From Eubacterium ruminantium (GTDB taxonomy: Bacteria > Bacillota > Clostridia > Lachnospirales > Lachnospiraceae): 64,000 bases of DNA. A model generated the notes under the pieces. The model had not been told where the DNA came from. It saw nothing but the letters and a program-made list of their open reading frames with translations, and did not search any database. The number at the start of each line of letters is the position of its first letter. Position 1 is the first letter of the stretch. Location of the stretch: positions 62,001 to 126,000 of the forward strand of contig FNUU01000007.1 in the NCBI GenBank assembly GCA_900108205.1, written 5' to 3'. Made by a program: the position numbers and the translations under genes. Shown here piece after piece: positions 46,101-54,224 of this stretch.

Positions 46101-46662
46101 TACTGAGGTTTATTCTAATACGGGTGGTCAGTCATCAAAGGCAACACCTATCGGTGCGGTGGCTAAGTTCGCTGCATCCGGCAAGAGAGTAAAGAAGAAA
46201 GACCTGGCACAGATTGCCATGGCCTATGGATATATTTATGTGGCACAGATTGCCATGGGTGCTAATCCTGCACAGACACTTAAAGCCCTGCAGGAAGCAG
46301 AAGCATATGATGGTCCATCGCTTATAATTGCCTATGCACCATGTATCAATCACGGTGTAAAGGCCGGCATGAATCGAAGCATGCTTGAAATGAGAAATGC
46401 AGTACGTTCAGGTTACTGGAATCTCTTACGTTATGACCCACGTCTTGCTGATGAAGGAAAGAATCCGCTTATGCTTGACAGCAGTAAGCCGACAGATAAT
46501 TACAGAGACTTCCTTATGGGCGAAGTAAGATATAATTCGCTTAAACTCAGATTCCCTGATAAGGCAGAAGAGCTGTTTAATAAGGGTGAGGAATCAGCTA
46601 AGGAGAGATATGAGGTATTGCATGAGATGGCGATGAACCGGAAAGGGGGAGATATCAAATGA
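43114..46662 (+). CDS. nifJ: Pyruvate:ferredoxin (flavodoxin) oxidoreductase
   Basis: An 1182-residue single-chain PFOR, the full homodimeric type, converting pyruvate and CoA to acetyl-CoA, CO2 and reduced ferredoxin. Domain I has YPITPSSPMAE. Domains II to IV follow with a Fer4 domain carrying CMQCNMCAYVCPHGA and CTGCGSCAEVCPAR. The TPP domain has CPGCGESPYAK, GCSMIWGCSAP and GDGWAYDIGYGGLDH. AAGGAGG precedes the ATG, which overlaps the polyferredoxin stop. The downstream flavoprotein gene overlaps it by four bases (ATGA). Confidence 0.98.
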   Translation: MRTRKTMDGNTAAAHVAYAFSEVSAIYPITPSSPMAESMDEWAAGGRKNIFGEKVNIIEMESEGGAAGAVHGSITAGAYTTTFTASQGLLLMIPNMYKLAGEQTPTVFHVAARALATHALSIFGDHSDVMSCRQTGFAMLCSNNVQQVMDLAAVAHLATISGKLPMMHFFDGFRTSHEYQKIETWDYDDLKEMVDWEAVKRFRERALNPEHPHLLGSAEQPETFFQHREACNTAYYETVDTVVRYMDMVNKKIGTDYKPFNYYGAPDATEVLVAMGSVCDAAEEVVDYLNARGHKVGIVEVHLYRPFSAEYLTRVLPETVEKIAVLDRTKEPGSIGEPLFLDICSALRDTKWKDCLIVGGRYGLGSKDVQPGDIQAAFENLWSDSPKREFTLSINDDVTNLSLPVTSNPDVAAKDTVACKFWGLGADGTVGANKNSVKIIGDHTEKYVQAYFQYDSKKSGGVTISHLRFGDSPIKSTYYVKQADFVACHNSAYLTKYEMVQDVKPGGSFLLNCTWTDEELEQHLPAAVKKYIADNNIKFYTCDAVDIAKKVGLGARRTNSVLQAAYFQIAKIIDINEAIGYMKDAIVKTYSKKGQNIVDMNCAAVDGGVESVHEVKVPEHWKSVPADPAPAKLVGRDKLHTDYLNNILVPTNTLTGDNCPVSVFMDTANGMLPSGTAMYEKRGVAADLPHWCSGNCMQCNMCAYVCPHGAIRPFVLTAEEAKDYPDAKPMKGTKDMYFVLGFSAKDCTGCGSCAEVCPARNKALKMHAMDTEYMEKKQAEYDKLFGTVHNEDRKIPFSRNTVKGSQFAQPLMEFSGACPGCGESPYAKLVTQLFGDRMIVANATGCSMIWGCSAPSTPYTVNKEGRGPAWANSLFEDNAEFGFGMATAVNARRNELTTAVEALKAETPELAAEAEKWLAARGDGNKAREAGEELLKKCETLAASNTNAAYVVSNKDLLSKPSVWLFGGDGWAYDIGYGGLDHVLASGENVNVLVFDTEVYSNTGGQSSKATPIGAVAKFAASGKRVKKKDLAQIAMAYGYIYVAQIAMGANPAQTLKALQEAEAYDGPSLIIAYAPCINHGVKAGMNRSMLEMRNAVRSGYWNLLRYDPRLADEGKNPLMLDSSKPTDNYRDFLMGEVRYNSLKLRFPDKAEELFNKGEESAKERYEVLHEMAMNRKGGDIK

Positions 46663-48017
46663 TCAATATGAGTAAGGTCAAAACCCGTATGCCGGAGCAG
46701 GATCCTCAGGTACGTGTTGGAAATTTTGATGAGGTTGCCACAGGATATACTGAAGAAATGGCAGTTAAAGAGGCACTCAGATGTCTTAAATGCAGAGAGC
46801 ATCCATGTATGACAAAGGGATGCCCGATAAGTAACAGAATACCTGATTTTATTGAGAAGATAACAGAATGCGAATTTGAAGAAGCATATCAGATACTGAA
46901 TGAAACAACATCTCTTCCGGCAGTTTGCGGAAGAGTATGTCCACAGTATCTTCAGTGTGAAGGAAAATGTGTTCGTGGTGAGAAAGGACGCCCTGTAGCT
47001 ATAGGAGCCTTAGAGCGTTTTGTCGCTGACTGGCATCGTCATCATGCTGATGGAGTATCTGCCGAAGCAGCTGAAAGTAATGGCGTAAAGGCTGCTGTTA
47101 TAGGATCAGGTCCCGCAGGACTTGCCTGTGCAGGAGAGCTTGCCAAGAAGGGATATACCGTAACTGTATTTGATAAGAACGTACTTCCGGGTGGTGTTCT
47201 TTCATATGGTATTCCTAATTTCCGTCTTCCGGGTGAAATTCTTCAGAATGAACTGGATAGTCTTAAGGCTCTTGGAGTAATATTTGAAAATGGTAAAGAA
47301 CTGGGTAAGGATTTTACCATTGAATCACTTAAGTCGGAAGGCTTTAAGTCAGTGTTTATCGGAAATGGCGCAGGCAATTCGATTCGTCTCGAAATACCCG
47401 GACAGGAGCTTTCGGGAGTACTTGCCGCATCGGCATTTCTCTTTGACGTAAACCTGAGTAATAAATATCCTTCTGCTGAAAAGATTGCTGTTATCGGCGG
47501 CGGCAACGTTGCTATGGATGCCTGTCGTGCAGCGGTACGTGTACCGGGAGCAAAGAAGGTTTATGTTGTTTACAGAAGATCGGCAGCTGAAATGCCGGCT
47601 GATCCTGCGGAAGTTCATGAGGCTGAGGCTGAGGGAGTTGAATTCATTTATCTTACCGGTACAGTTGAGGTTATCGGAGCAGAGGGTAAGGTGACAGGCC
47701 TTAAGTGTCAGAAAATGGCACTTACAGAGCCGGATGCATCAGGACGCAGAAAGCCTGTTCCTGTGCCGGATTCTGAATTTGTTCTGGATGTGGACTGCAT
47801 TATAGAGGCAATCGGCAGTGGCAGTGATAACGAGTGTGCAGATGGTGTGGATACCTCCGAAAAGGGTTATATTATTGTTGATACTGATACATTTGCTACA
47901 TCTTGTGAAGGCGTATTTGCCGGTGGCGATACAGTTACAGGCCCTAAGACGGTCATAGCCGCTATGGGAGCAGGAAGAAAAGCGGCAGCCTCAATGATAG
48001 AATATATGGAGAAATAA
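46659..48017 (+). CDS. GltD/NfnB-like Fe-S flavoprotein, NAD(P)H-linked
   Basis: A 452-residue protein of the glutamate synthase small-subunit family. The N-terminal Fe-S domain has CLKCREHPCMTKGCP and CGRVCPQYLQCEGKC. The FAD site is IGSGPAGLACAGELAK. The pyridine nucleotide site is IGGGNVAMDACRAAVR followed by VYRRSAAEMPA, whose double arginine suggests NADP. The second FAD motif FAGGDTVTGPKTVIAAMGAGR ends it. No glutamate synthase large subunit or NfnA is adjacent. Overlap with nifJ points to moving electrons between reduced ferredoxin and NAD(P)H rather than glutamate synthesis; this is inference. Confidence 0.9.
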   Translation: MINMSKVKTRMPEQDPQVRVGNFDEVATGYTEEMAVKEALRCLKCREHPCMTKGCPISNRIPDFIEKITECEFEEAYQILNETTSLPAVCGRVCPQYLQCEGKCVRGEKGRPVAIGALERFVADWHRHHADGVSAEAAESNGVKAAVIGSGPAGLACAGELAKKGYTVTVFDKNVLPGGVLSYGIPNFRLPGEILQNELDSLKALGVIFENGKELGKDFTIESLKSEGFKSVFIGNGAGNSIRLEIPGQELSGVLAASAFLFDVNLSNKYPSAEKIAVIGGGNVAMDACRAAVRVPGAKKVYVVYRRSAAEMPADPAEVHEAEAEGVEFIYLTGTVEVIGAEGKVTGLKCQKMALTEPDASGRRKPVPVPDSEFVLDVDCIIEAIGSGSDNECADGVDTSEKGYIIVDTDTFATSCEGVFAGGDTVTGPKTVIAAMGAGRKAAASMIEYMEK

Positions 48018-48043
48018 AGCCGGAAATGCTTTGATGGTTTTAT

Positions 48044-48092
48044 AAAGTCGGAATGCTTTTCCTGTCTATGAGGGGAAAGCATTTTGACTTTT
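48044..48092 (+). terminator. Intrinsic terminator after the PFOR operon
   Basis: AAAGTC and AATGCTTTTCC at 48044-48062 pair with GGGGAAAGCATT and GACTTT ending near 48091, with a small internal mismatch and a nine-base loop. Confidence 0.7.
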
Positions 48093-48189
48093 ATGGTATT
48101 ATCAGTTATTCTGATAAATGTGTTTTATGTTGTTTTGAGATATATTAAAAAATGTTTTGTGATGTTTTGGGATGTTTTTCAAAAAACGC

Positions 48190-48218
48190 TTGACAGTGTG
48201 TTGCGCATATGGTATCTT
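48190..48218 (+). promoter_or_regulatory. Promoter of infC-rpmI-rplT
   Basis: TTGACA at 48190-48195 and TATCTT at 48213-48218 with a 17-base spacer, giving a leader of roughly 150 bases. Confidence 0.75.
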
Positions 48219-48224
48219 ATGCAA

Positions 48225-48356
48225 TGTTGAAAACAAAGAAGAGTATCCACTCTCACCTGAGCATTACAGATGACTTGGGTTTGATAATTCTTTAAAACAG
48301 CATGTTTGTTGTTTTGATGTTTTATTTAATGGTGGATACTGTCCATCATTTTTTTT
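48225..48356 (+). promoter_or_regulatory. infC leader with mutually exclusive attenuator (L20-type)
   Basis: A terminator hairpin AATGGTGGA (48328-48336)/TCCATCATT (48342-48350) followed by eight Ts lies 24 bases before the predicted infC start. Upstream, AGTATCCAC at 48242-48250 is exactly complementary to GTGGATACT at 48332-48340, which overlaps the left arm of the terminator. The two pairings exclude each other, so this is a transcription attenuator. In Bacillus, the same operon is controlled by L20 binding its leader and causing early termination; I infer the same here. Confidence 0.75.
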
Positions 48357-48379
48357 CGTTTGGTATGGAGGGCAAGGCA

Positions 48380-48883
48380 ATAGAGTACTTAATTAACGAA
48401 CAGATTAGAGACAAAGAAGTTAGAGTTATCGGTGCAGAAGGAAATCAGCTGGGTGTTATGTCTATAAAGGATGCACTTAATGCGGCTGAGGAAGCAGAAT
48501 TGGATCTCGTAAGAGTATCACCAAGTGCTAAGCCTCCTGTATGCAAGATTGTTGATTACAGCAAATTCCGTTACGAAATGATGCGTAAGGAAAAGGAACA
48601 GAAGAAGAAGCAGAAGATCGTAGAGATCAAGGAAGTAAGAATTTCACCAAATATTGATGAAAATGATCTTAATACCAAGATCAATATGGCAAGAAAGTTC
48701 CTTACAAAGGGGGACAGAGTTAAAGTAACACTCAGATTCAGAGGTAGAGAGCTTGCCTACGTAAATCAGAGCAAGAAGGTTCTTGATGATTTTGCGGAGA
48801 AGCTTTCAGATATATCTACCGTCGATAAGGCGGCTAAGTTTGAAGGCAGGAGCATGACTATGTTCCTCGCTGCAAAACACTAA
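48380..48883 (+). CDS. infC: Translation initiation factor IF-3 with probable AUA start
   Basis: IF-3 of about 167 residues ([14 protein letters not shown], then [18 protein letters not shown] and [14 protein letters not shown]). It binds the 30S subunit and checks start codons. No ATG or GTG has a ribosome site. GGAGGG at 48367-48372 is seven bases before ATA at 48380, giving an N-terminus like that of other IF-3s. The in-frame ATG at 48365 lies within this site, and the ATG at 48302 lies in the attenuator. A rare start codon that IF-3 itself discriminates against is the classical autoregulation of infC (AUU in E. coli). Confidence 0.85.
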   Translation: MEYLINEQIRDKEVRVIGAEGNQLGVMSIKDALNAAEEAELDLVRVSPSAKPPVCKIVDYSKFRYEMMRKEKEQKKKQKIVEIKEVRISPNIDENDLNTKINMARKFLTKGDRVKVTLRFRGRELAYVNQSKKVLDDFAEKLSDISTVDKAAKFEGRSMTMFLAAKH

Positions 48884-48915
48884 TTCAGAAAGATGCATTT
48901 AAGGAGGATAAAATA

Positions 48916-49113
48916 ATGCCAAAGTTAAAAACTAAAAAGGCTGCAGCTAAGCGTTTTCAGGTTACAGGTACAGGAAAGTTAAAGAGAAATAAAGCTTATA
49001 AGAGCCACATCCTTACTAAGAAGACAACAAAGAGAAAGAGAAATCTTAGAAAGGCTACAATTACAGACAAGACAAACAGCAAGGTAATGAAGAAGATTTT
49101 ACCTTACATGTAA
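48916..49113 (+). CDS. rpmI: Ribosomal protein L35
   Basis: A 65-residue L35 beginning [14 protein letters not shown] and ending with the expected VMKKILPYM. It is highly basic. AAGGAGG precedes the ATG. It lies 32 bases after infC in the conserved infC-rpmI-rplT order. Confidence 0.98.
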   Translation: MPKLKTKKAAAKRFQVTGTGKLKRNKAYKSHILTKKTTKRKRNLRKATITDKTNSKVMKKILPYM

Positions 49114-49225
49114 TCAAAGCTTGTCACAGGTTCTGTAAAAGCAAAGTTTGAAACATGGATTTTTCGATGCGTTTTTGTAAATATACAGAAATGCGAATGG
49201 TAGAATATTTAGGAGGATAATTAAA

Positions 49226-49582
49226 ATGGCTAGAATTAAAGGTGGCGCTAATGCCAAGAAAAAGCACAATAGAACACTTAAGCTCGCTAAGGGCTATAGA
49301 GGAGCTAGATCAAAGCAGTACAGAGTAGCAAAGCAGTCAGTAATGAGAGCACTTGCTTCTTCATTTGCCGGCAGACGTGAGAGAAAGAGAGATTTCCGTA
49401 AGCTCTGGATCGCTCGTATCAATGCAGCAGCTCGTATCAACGGTATTTCATACAGCAGACTTATGTATGGTCTTAAGCTTGCTGAGGTTGATATCAACCG
49501 TAAGATGCTTTCAGAAATGGCTATCAGTGATCCTGAAGGATTTGCAAAGCTTGTTGATGTTGCAAAGGCTAAGCTTGCTTAG
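49226..49582 (+). CDS. rplT: Ribosomal protein L20
   Basis: A 118-residue L20 ([20 protein letters not shown], then [11 protein letters not shown] and [16 protein letters not shown]). It assembles early onto 23S rRNA and is the probable regulator of its own operon through the leader at 48225-48356. TAGGAGG precedes the ATG. A strong terminator follows. Confidence 0.98.
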   Translation: MARIKGGANAKKKHNRTLKLAKGYRGARSKQYRVAKQSVMRALASSFAGRRERKRDFRKLWIARINAAARINGISYSRLMYGLKLAEVDINRKMLSEMAISDPEGFAKLVDVAKAKLA

Positions 49583-49619
49583 TTTTAAAATAGTTTATTT
49601 CGAATAATTGTGAGAGAAC

Positions 49620-49667
49620 AAAACCCCTGACATACGAATATATTTCGGCCAGGGGTTTTATTTTTTG
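49620..49667 (+). terminator. Intrinsic terminator after rplT
   Basis: AAAACCCCTG at 49620-49629 pairs perfectly with CAGGGGTTTT at 49650-49659, followed by ATTTTTTG. Confidence 0.9.
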
Positions 49668-49696
49668 AAAAAAGGATATTTGACAATATTTTATCA

Positions 49697-49725
49697 TTGC
49701 TAAAAAATATGTTATGTGGTAAAAT
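49697..49725 (+). promoter_or_regulatory. Promoter of tig-clpP-clpX-engB
   Basis: TTGCTA at 49697-49702 and TAAAAT at 49720-49725 with a 17-base spacer. A TG dinucleotide just before the -10 box makes it an extended -10 promoter. Confidence 0.55.
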
Positions 49726-49842
49726 CGTTGAATAGTGCGTAAGTCTGTGCGTTTTTCGGGATATTTATTCCGGAGAGAAATGATTTGCGTTTAAAAAAGA
49801 TAGAAATGCACAGAAGAGCTGTGTTCAAGGAGGAAAAGAAAA

Positions 49843-51129
49843 ATGAGTTTAACATCAGAAAAATTAGACGGAAATATGGCAAATCTTACTATTACAGTTC
49901 CTGCAGAGGAATTTGATAAGGCAATGATCGAAGCTTATAAGAAGAATAAGAATAAGTTTTCTGCTCCTGGCTTCCGTAAGGGTAAGGTTCCTATGCACTA
50001 TATAGAGAAGGTTTATGGTGAAGGCGTATTCTATGAAGATGCTGCAAACGATCTTATCAATAAGTTCTATCCACAGGAGATTGAGAACTGTGATCTTGAT
50101 ATCGTTTCAAATCCTGAGATCGGCGTAGAGCAGATCGGTAAGGGTCAGGACTTCATCTTTACAGCTAAGGTTGCTACAAAGCCACCTGTAAAACTTGCTG
50201 AGTACAAGGGCGTAGAGATCGAGAAGGTTAACGCTGAAGTTACAGATGAAGATGTAGATGCAGCTATCGAGAAGACACGTAAGGAAAATGCACGTAAGGT
50301 AGATGTAACAGACAGAGCTGCCAAGAATGGTGATGAAGTAAACATCAACTTCGAAGGCTTTGTTGATGGTGTTGCATTTGATGGTGGTAAGGGTGAGGAC
50401 TACAAGCTTGTTCTTGGTTCACACAGCTTTATCGATACATTTGAAGAGCAGATCGAAGGCAAGAACATCGGTGATGAGTTTGATGTAAATGTAACATTCC
50501 CTGAGAATTATCAGGAGAAGTCACTTGCCGGTAAGCCTGCTGTATTTAAGTGCAAGCTTAACGCTATAACAGAAGAAGTTCTTCCTGAACTTGATGATGA
50601 TTTTGCAAGTGATGTTTCAGAGTTCGAGACAGTTGCAGAATATAAGGAAGATGTAAGAAAGACTCTTGAAGTTAAGAAGAAGGATGCAGCAGAGAAGGAG
50701 AAGGAGTCAAAGGTTCTTGAAAAGCTTATCGAGACCTGCGAGATCGACCTTCCTGAACCTATGATCAAGTACAATCAGGAGAAGATGGTACAGGATTTCG
50801 AGCAGAGACTTGCTTACCAGGGACTTAAGCTTGATCAGTATCTTGAGATCACAAAGCAGACAAGAGATGATATGCTTGCACAGGTTAAGCCTGATGCCAT
50901 TAAGAGAATCAAGTCAAGCCTCATCATTGAAGCTATCGCTAAGGCTGAGAATATTGAAGTAACAGATGAGGAAGTTGACAGCGAGATCGAGAAGACAGCA
51001 AGTATGTACCAGCTTGATAAGGATAAGTTTAAGGAACTTGCCGGAGAGAAGGAGATAGATGCAATAAGAATGGATGTCAAGATGAACAAGGCAATGAAGC
51101 TTATTGCAGCTGAGAGTAAGGAGGTATAA
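49843..51129 (+). CDS. tig: Trigger factor
   Basis: A 428-residue ribosome-bound chaperone. The ribosome-docking motif appears as FSAPGFRKGKVP near 39-50, a central FKBP-type prolyl isomerase domain as GDEVNINFEGFVDGVAFDGG, and a long helical C-terminal substrate domain. AAGGAGG precedes the ATG. It lies directly before clpP and clpX, the classical tig-clpP-clpX order that links folding with proteolysis. Confidence 0.97.
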   Translation: MSLTSEKLDGNMANLTITVPAEEFDKAMIEAYKKNKNKFSAPGFRKGKVPMHYIEKVYGEGVFYEDAANDLINKFYPQEIENCDLDIVSNPEIGVEQIGKGQDFIFTAKVATKPPVKLAEYKGVEIEKVNAEVTDEDVDAAIEKTRKENARKVDVTDRAAKNGDEVNINFEGFVDGVAFDGGKGEDYKLVLGSHSFIDTFEEQIEGKNIGDEFDVNVTFPENYQEKSLAGKPAVFKCKLNAITEEVLPELDDDFASDVSEFETVAEYKEDVRKTLEVKKKDAAEKEKESKVLEKLIETCEIDLPEPMIKYNQEKMVQDFEQRLAYQGLKLDQYLEITKQTRDDMLAQVKPDAIKRIKSSLIIEAIAKAENIEVTDEEVDSEIEKTASMYQLDKDKFKELAGEKEIDAIRMDVKMNKAMKLIAAESKEV

Positions 51130-51132
51130 TAA

Positions 51133-51717
51133 ATGCCGTTAGTACCTACAGTCATTGAGACAAGCAGCAGGGGCGAGAGAGCATATGATATTTATTCGCG
51201 CCTTCTCAAGGAAAGAATCGTTTTCCTTGGAGATGAAGTAAATGATGTTACTGCAAGTCTTGTTGTAGCACAGCTGCTTTTCCTTGAGTCAGAGGATTCA
51301 AGCAAGGATATTAATTTTTACATAAACAGCCCGGGTGGTTCCGTTACTGCCGGAATGGCTATTTATGATACAATGAACTATGTAAAATGTGATGTTTCAA
51401 CAATTTGTGTCGGCATGGCAGCATCCATGGGTGCATTTCTTCTTGCAGGTGGTGCAAAGGGTAAGAGATTTGCACTTCCGAATGCAGAGATCATGATACA
51501 TCAGCCACTGGGTGGTGCGCAGGGTCAGGCTACTGACATTAAGATCACAGCGGATCATATTTTAAGAACCCGTACAAAGCTGAATACACTTCTCAGCGAA
51601 GCTACAGGAAGACCTCTTGAGGAGATTGAGAGAGATACTGAGAGAGATAACTGGAAGACGGCAGAGGAAGCTCTTGAATATGGTCTTATAGATAAGATAG
51701 TTACTAATAGAAAGTAA
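51133..51717 (+). CDS. clpP: ATP-dependent Clp protease proteolytic subunit
   Basis: A 194-residue ClpP with an intact catalytic triad at standard positions: S98 (GMAASMG), H123 (MIHQPLGG) and D172 (ERDNW). The processing region [20 protein letters not shown] is typical. It forms the tetradecameric chamber fed by ClpX. It begins three bases after tig, with AAGGAGG at the end of tig as its ribosome site. It may serve both ClpX proteins encoded in this window. Confidence 0.98.
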   Translation: MPLVPTVIETSSRGERAYDIYSRLLKERIVFLGDEVNDVTASLVVAQLLFLESEDSSKDINFYINSPGGSVTAGMAIYDTMNYVKCDVSTICVGMAASMGAFLLAGGAKGKRFALPNAEIMIHQPLGGAQGQATDIKITADHILRTRTKLNTLLSEATGRPLEEIERDTERDNWKTAEEALEYGLIDKIVTNRK

Positions 51718-51729
51718 GAGGAAAAGGGT

Positions 51730-53022
51730 ATGGCTTCTCATACAGAAGAAAAAGGCAAACTTCGCTGTTCCTTTTGTAATAAATCCCAGGACCAGGTAAA
51801 GAGGCTTATCGCAGGACCAAATGTTTATATCTGTGACGAGTGCGTCGGCATTTGTCAGGATATAATCGAAGAAGAATTTTCTGACTTCGAATCTACAGAT
51901 GTAAATCTTATGAAGCCGAAGGAAGTAAAGAAATTCCTGGATGAATATGTTATCGGTCAGGAGGCTGCAAAAAGAGCTCTTTCGGTAGCGGTATACAATC
52001 ACTACAAGAGAGTGCTTTCAGATAAAAGCCTTGATATAGAATTACAAAAGAGCAATATTATCATGGCCGGACCTACAGGTTCAGGTAAGACATATCTTGC
52101 ACAGACACTTGCTAAACTGCTTAATGTTCCTTTTGCTATCGCTGATGCAACCACTCTTACAGAGGCAGGTTATGTTGGTGAAGATGTAGAAAATATATTA
52201 TTAAAGCTTATTCAGGCTGCAGATTATGACATTGAAAGAGCTGAAAAGGGTATCATTTATATCGATGAGATCGATAAGATAACCAAGAAGTCTGAAAATG
52301 TATCCATCACCAGAGATGTTTCCGGTGAAGGCGTTCAGCAGGCTCTTCTTAAGATCATAGAGGGTACGGTTGCTTCGGTTCCACCTCAGGGCGGAAGAAA
52401 GCATCCACATCAGGAATTTATTCAGATTGATACAACAAATATCCTCTTCATTTGCGGCGGTGCCTTTGACGGACTTGATAAGGTTATCGAGAACCGTATC
52501 GGAAAGAAGTCTATAGGCTTTAATGCAGATATTGATGGAAATAAAGCAAGTGACGAGAACGAGCTTTTGAAGAAGGTTGAGCCTCAGGATCTTGTAAAAT
52601 ATGGTATAATTCCTGAATTTGTCGGACGTGTACCTGTTATAGTAACACTGGATCAGCTTGACGAAGAAGCTCTTGTAAGAATCCTTACAGAGCCTAAGAG
52701 TGCGATTGTTAAGCAGTATCAGAGATTATTTGAACTTGATGATATTTCACTTGAATTTACAGCTGATGCACTTACAGAGATCGCAAAGCTTGCTATGGAA
52801 CGAAAGACCGGAGCAAGAGGTCTCAGAGCCATAATTGAAAAGACAATGACGGACATCATGTATGAACTTCCATCTGATGAAAATGCTGAAAGATGCATTA
52901 TCACCAAGGGAGTTATAACAGGAGAGGAACAGCCGGAGGTTGTTCATAATGAAACCGTTAAGGCAAAGAAAAATTCACCTGCAGCCAAGAAAAAGATGGC
53001 TACAGATGATGGTATAGCATAA
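51730..53022 (+). CDS. clpX: ATP-dependent Clp protease ATPase subunit ClpX
   Basis: A 430-residue canonical ClpX. Zinc finger C13, C16, C35, C38 (CSFC, CDEC), Walker A GPTGSGKT, pore loop GYVG, Walker B IIYIDEID, the RKH loop in [13 protein letters not shown], and the IGF ClpP-docking loop in KSIGFNAD are all present. It unfolds tagged proteins and feeds ClpP. It starts 12 bases after clpP, and its stop overlaps the engB start (TAATG). Confidence 0.98.
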   Translation: MASHTEEKGKLRCSFCNKSQDQVKRLIAGPNVYICDECVGICQDIIEEEFSDFESTDVNLMKPKEVKKFLDEYVIGQEAAKRALSVAVYNHYKRVLSDKSLDIELQKSNIIMAGPTGSGKTYLAQTLAKLLNVPFAIADATTLTEAGYVGEDVENILLKLIQAADYDIERAEKGIIYIDEIDKITKKSENVSITRDVSGEGVQQALLKIIEGTVASVPPQGGRKHPHQEFIQIDTTNILFICGGAFDGLDKVIENRIGKKSIGFNADIDGNKASDENELLKKVEPQDLVKYGIIPEFVGRVPVIVTLDQLDEEALVRILTEPKSAIVKQYQRLFELDDISLEFTADALTEIAKLAMERKTGARGLRAIIEKTMTDIMYELPSDENAERCIITKGVITGEEQPEVVHNETVKAKKNSPAAKKKMATDDGIA

Positions 53023-53600
53023 TGATAATCAAAACATCTGAATTAGAAACAGTATGCGGCATTACAAGCACTCTTCCGGATAATCAGTATCCGGAGATTG
53101 CTTTTGCCGGCAAATCAAATGTTGGTAAGTCTTCACTTATCAATGCTCTTCTTAATAGGAAAAATCTGGCGCGAACTTCATCTCAGCCGGGTAAAACCCA
53201 GACAATCAATTTTTACAATATCAATAAAGAGTTTTACTTTGTGGATCTTCCGGGCTATGGTTATGCCGCAGTTTCCCAGGAAATAAAAGCAAAGTGGGGA
53301 AAAATGATAGAAAGATATCTGAAAAAATCAGAAAAGCTTGTAATGGTATTTCTGCTTATAGATATTCGTCATGATCCTTCCGAAAATGATAAGCTTATGT
53401 ATGACTGGATACTTTCAAATGGTTATGAACCGGTCATAATCGCTACCAAACTCGATAAGATAAAGAGAAGTGAGTACGATAAAAAGCTGAAGGCTATTCG
53501 TACAAAACTTGGTGGAGAAGCTATAAGAATCATTCCGTTTTCTGCAGTAACAAAAAAAGGCCGGGATGAGATTCTCGACCTTGTTGAATCAATGATTTAA
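53022..53600 (+). CDS. engB: Ribosome-biogenesis GTPase EngB/YsxC
   Basis: A 192-residue small GTPase: G1 GKSNVGKSS at 30-38, G2 region TSSQPGKTQTINF, G3 DLPGYG, G4 TKLDK and G5 FSAVT. It is needed for assembly of the large ribosomal subunit. It overlaps clpX by one base. In many Firmicutes lon lies between clpX and engB; no lon is present here. Confidence 0.97.
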   Translation: MIIKTSELETVCGITSTLPDNQYPEIAFAGKSNVGKSSLINALLNRKNLARTSSQPGKTQTINFYNINKEFYFVDLPGYGYAAVSQEIKAKWGKMIERYLKKSEKLVMVFLLIDIRHDPSENDKLMYDWILSNGYEPVIIATKLDKIKRSEYDKKLKAIRTKLGGEAIRIIPFSAVTKKGRDEILDLVESMI

Positions 53601-53606
53601 TTATTT

Positions 53607-54137
53607 TTATTTATCATCGTTTGTTATCAGTTCATTGATGAGATATGAATAAACGTCGGCACTTTTTTCGCGCCAACTGTCACAAATTGAAGTGGCAAGA
53701 TTTTTTGTCGGAACGCTAAGCTTAAGATCAAGTACTATATCACGTCGTTCTTTAATGACACATTCAACCGTATATTCCTGGTTTTCATTAAAATAATAAT
53801 CAGAATAGATCTGAGATTCATTCTTGAGATTGATACGTTGTTCCTTAAAGTAATCAAGTATATCCTGCTTGATTGCTATAGGAAGACGGTTTTCAAAGTA
53901 TGACAAAGCCTCCTCACCGGAGTTTGTTATCTTGTAGTGTGTTGTATCTCGAATTACATTTCTGGAAATAAATCCTGCATCAATAAGTTCGCTCAGTGAT
54001 TCGTGAATATTAAAGGGATTATTTGTATAGCCCTTATCAAGAATGAAATCATTCAGCTGGGTATTGGTGAGCATATATTCGTCAATACGGTCCAGCATAT
54101 ATAAAATAATTAATTTGTATAAAAATAAACCTTCCAT
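53607..54137 (-). CDS. DUF4364 family protein
   Basis: A 176-residue protein with an N-terminal winged-helix-like region (LYKLIILYMLDRIDEYMLTN and LSELIDAGFISRN) and a beta-rich C-terminus, matching DUF4364, a clostridial family of unknown function that looks like a transcription regulator. The ATG at 54137 is seven bases after GGGAG; an in-frame ATG at 54170 has no ribosome site. It converges on engB with a gap of six bases. Confidence 0.88.
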   Translation of the reverse strand: MEGLFLYKLIILYMLDRIDEYMLTNTQLNDFILDKGYTNNPFNIHESLSELIDAGFISRNVIRDTTHYKITNSGEEALSYFENRLPIAIKQDILDYFKEQRINLKNESQIYSDYYFNENQEYTVECVIKERRDIVLDLKLSVPTKNLATSICDSWREKSADVYSYLINELITNDDK

Positions 54138-54224
54138 TTGTTTACTCCCGAAAAAATAAAATTTTACCATATAAAGATACGATAAATCAGTTTAAAATGC
54201 AATAATTAAAGGAAAGGAAAAAGC

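Noticed and set aside
46659..48017. Genuine glutamate synthase small subunit (gltD)
   Set aside because: No large subunit is nearby and the gene is coupled to PFOR; family membership is kept but the glutamate role is not assumed.
48302..48379. N-terminal extension of IF-3 from the ATG at 48302
   Set aside because: The extension runs through the attenuator hairpin and T-run, has no ribosome site and no similarity to IF-3.
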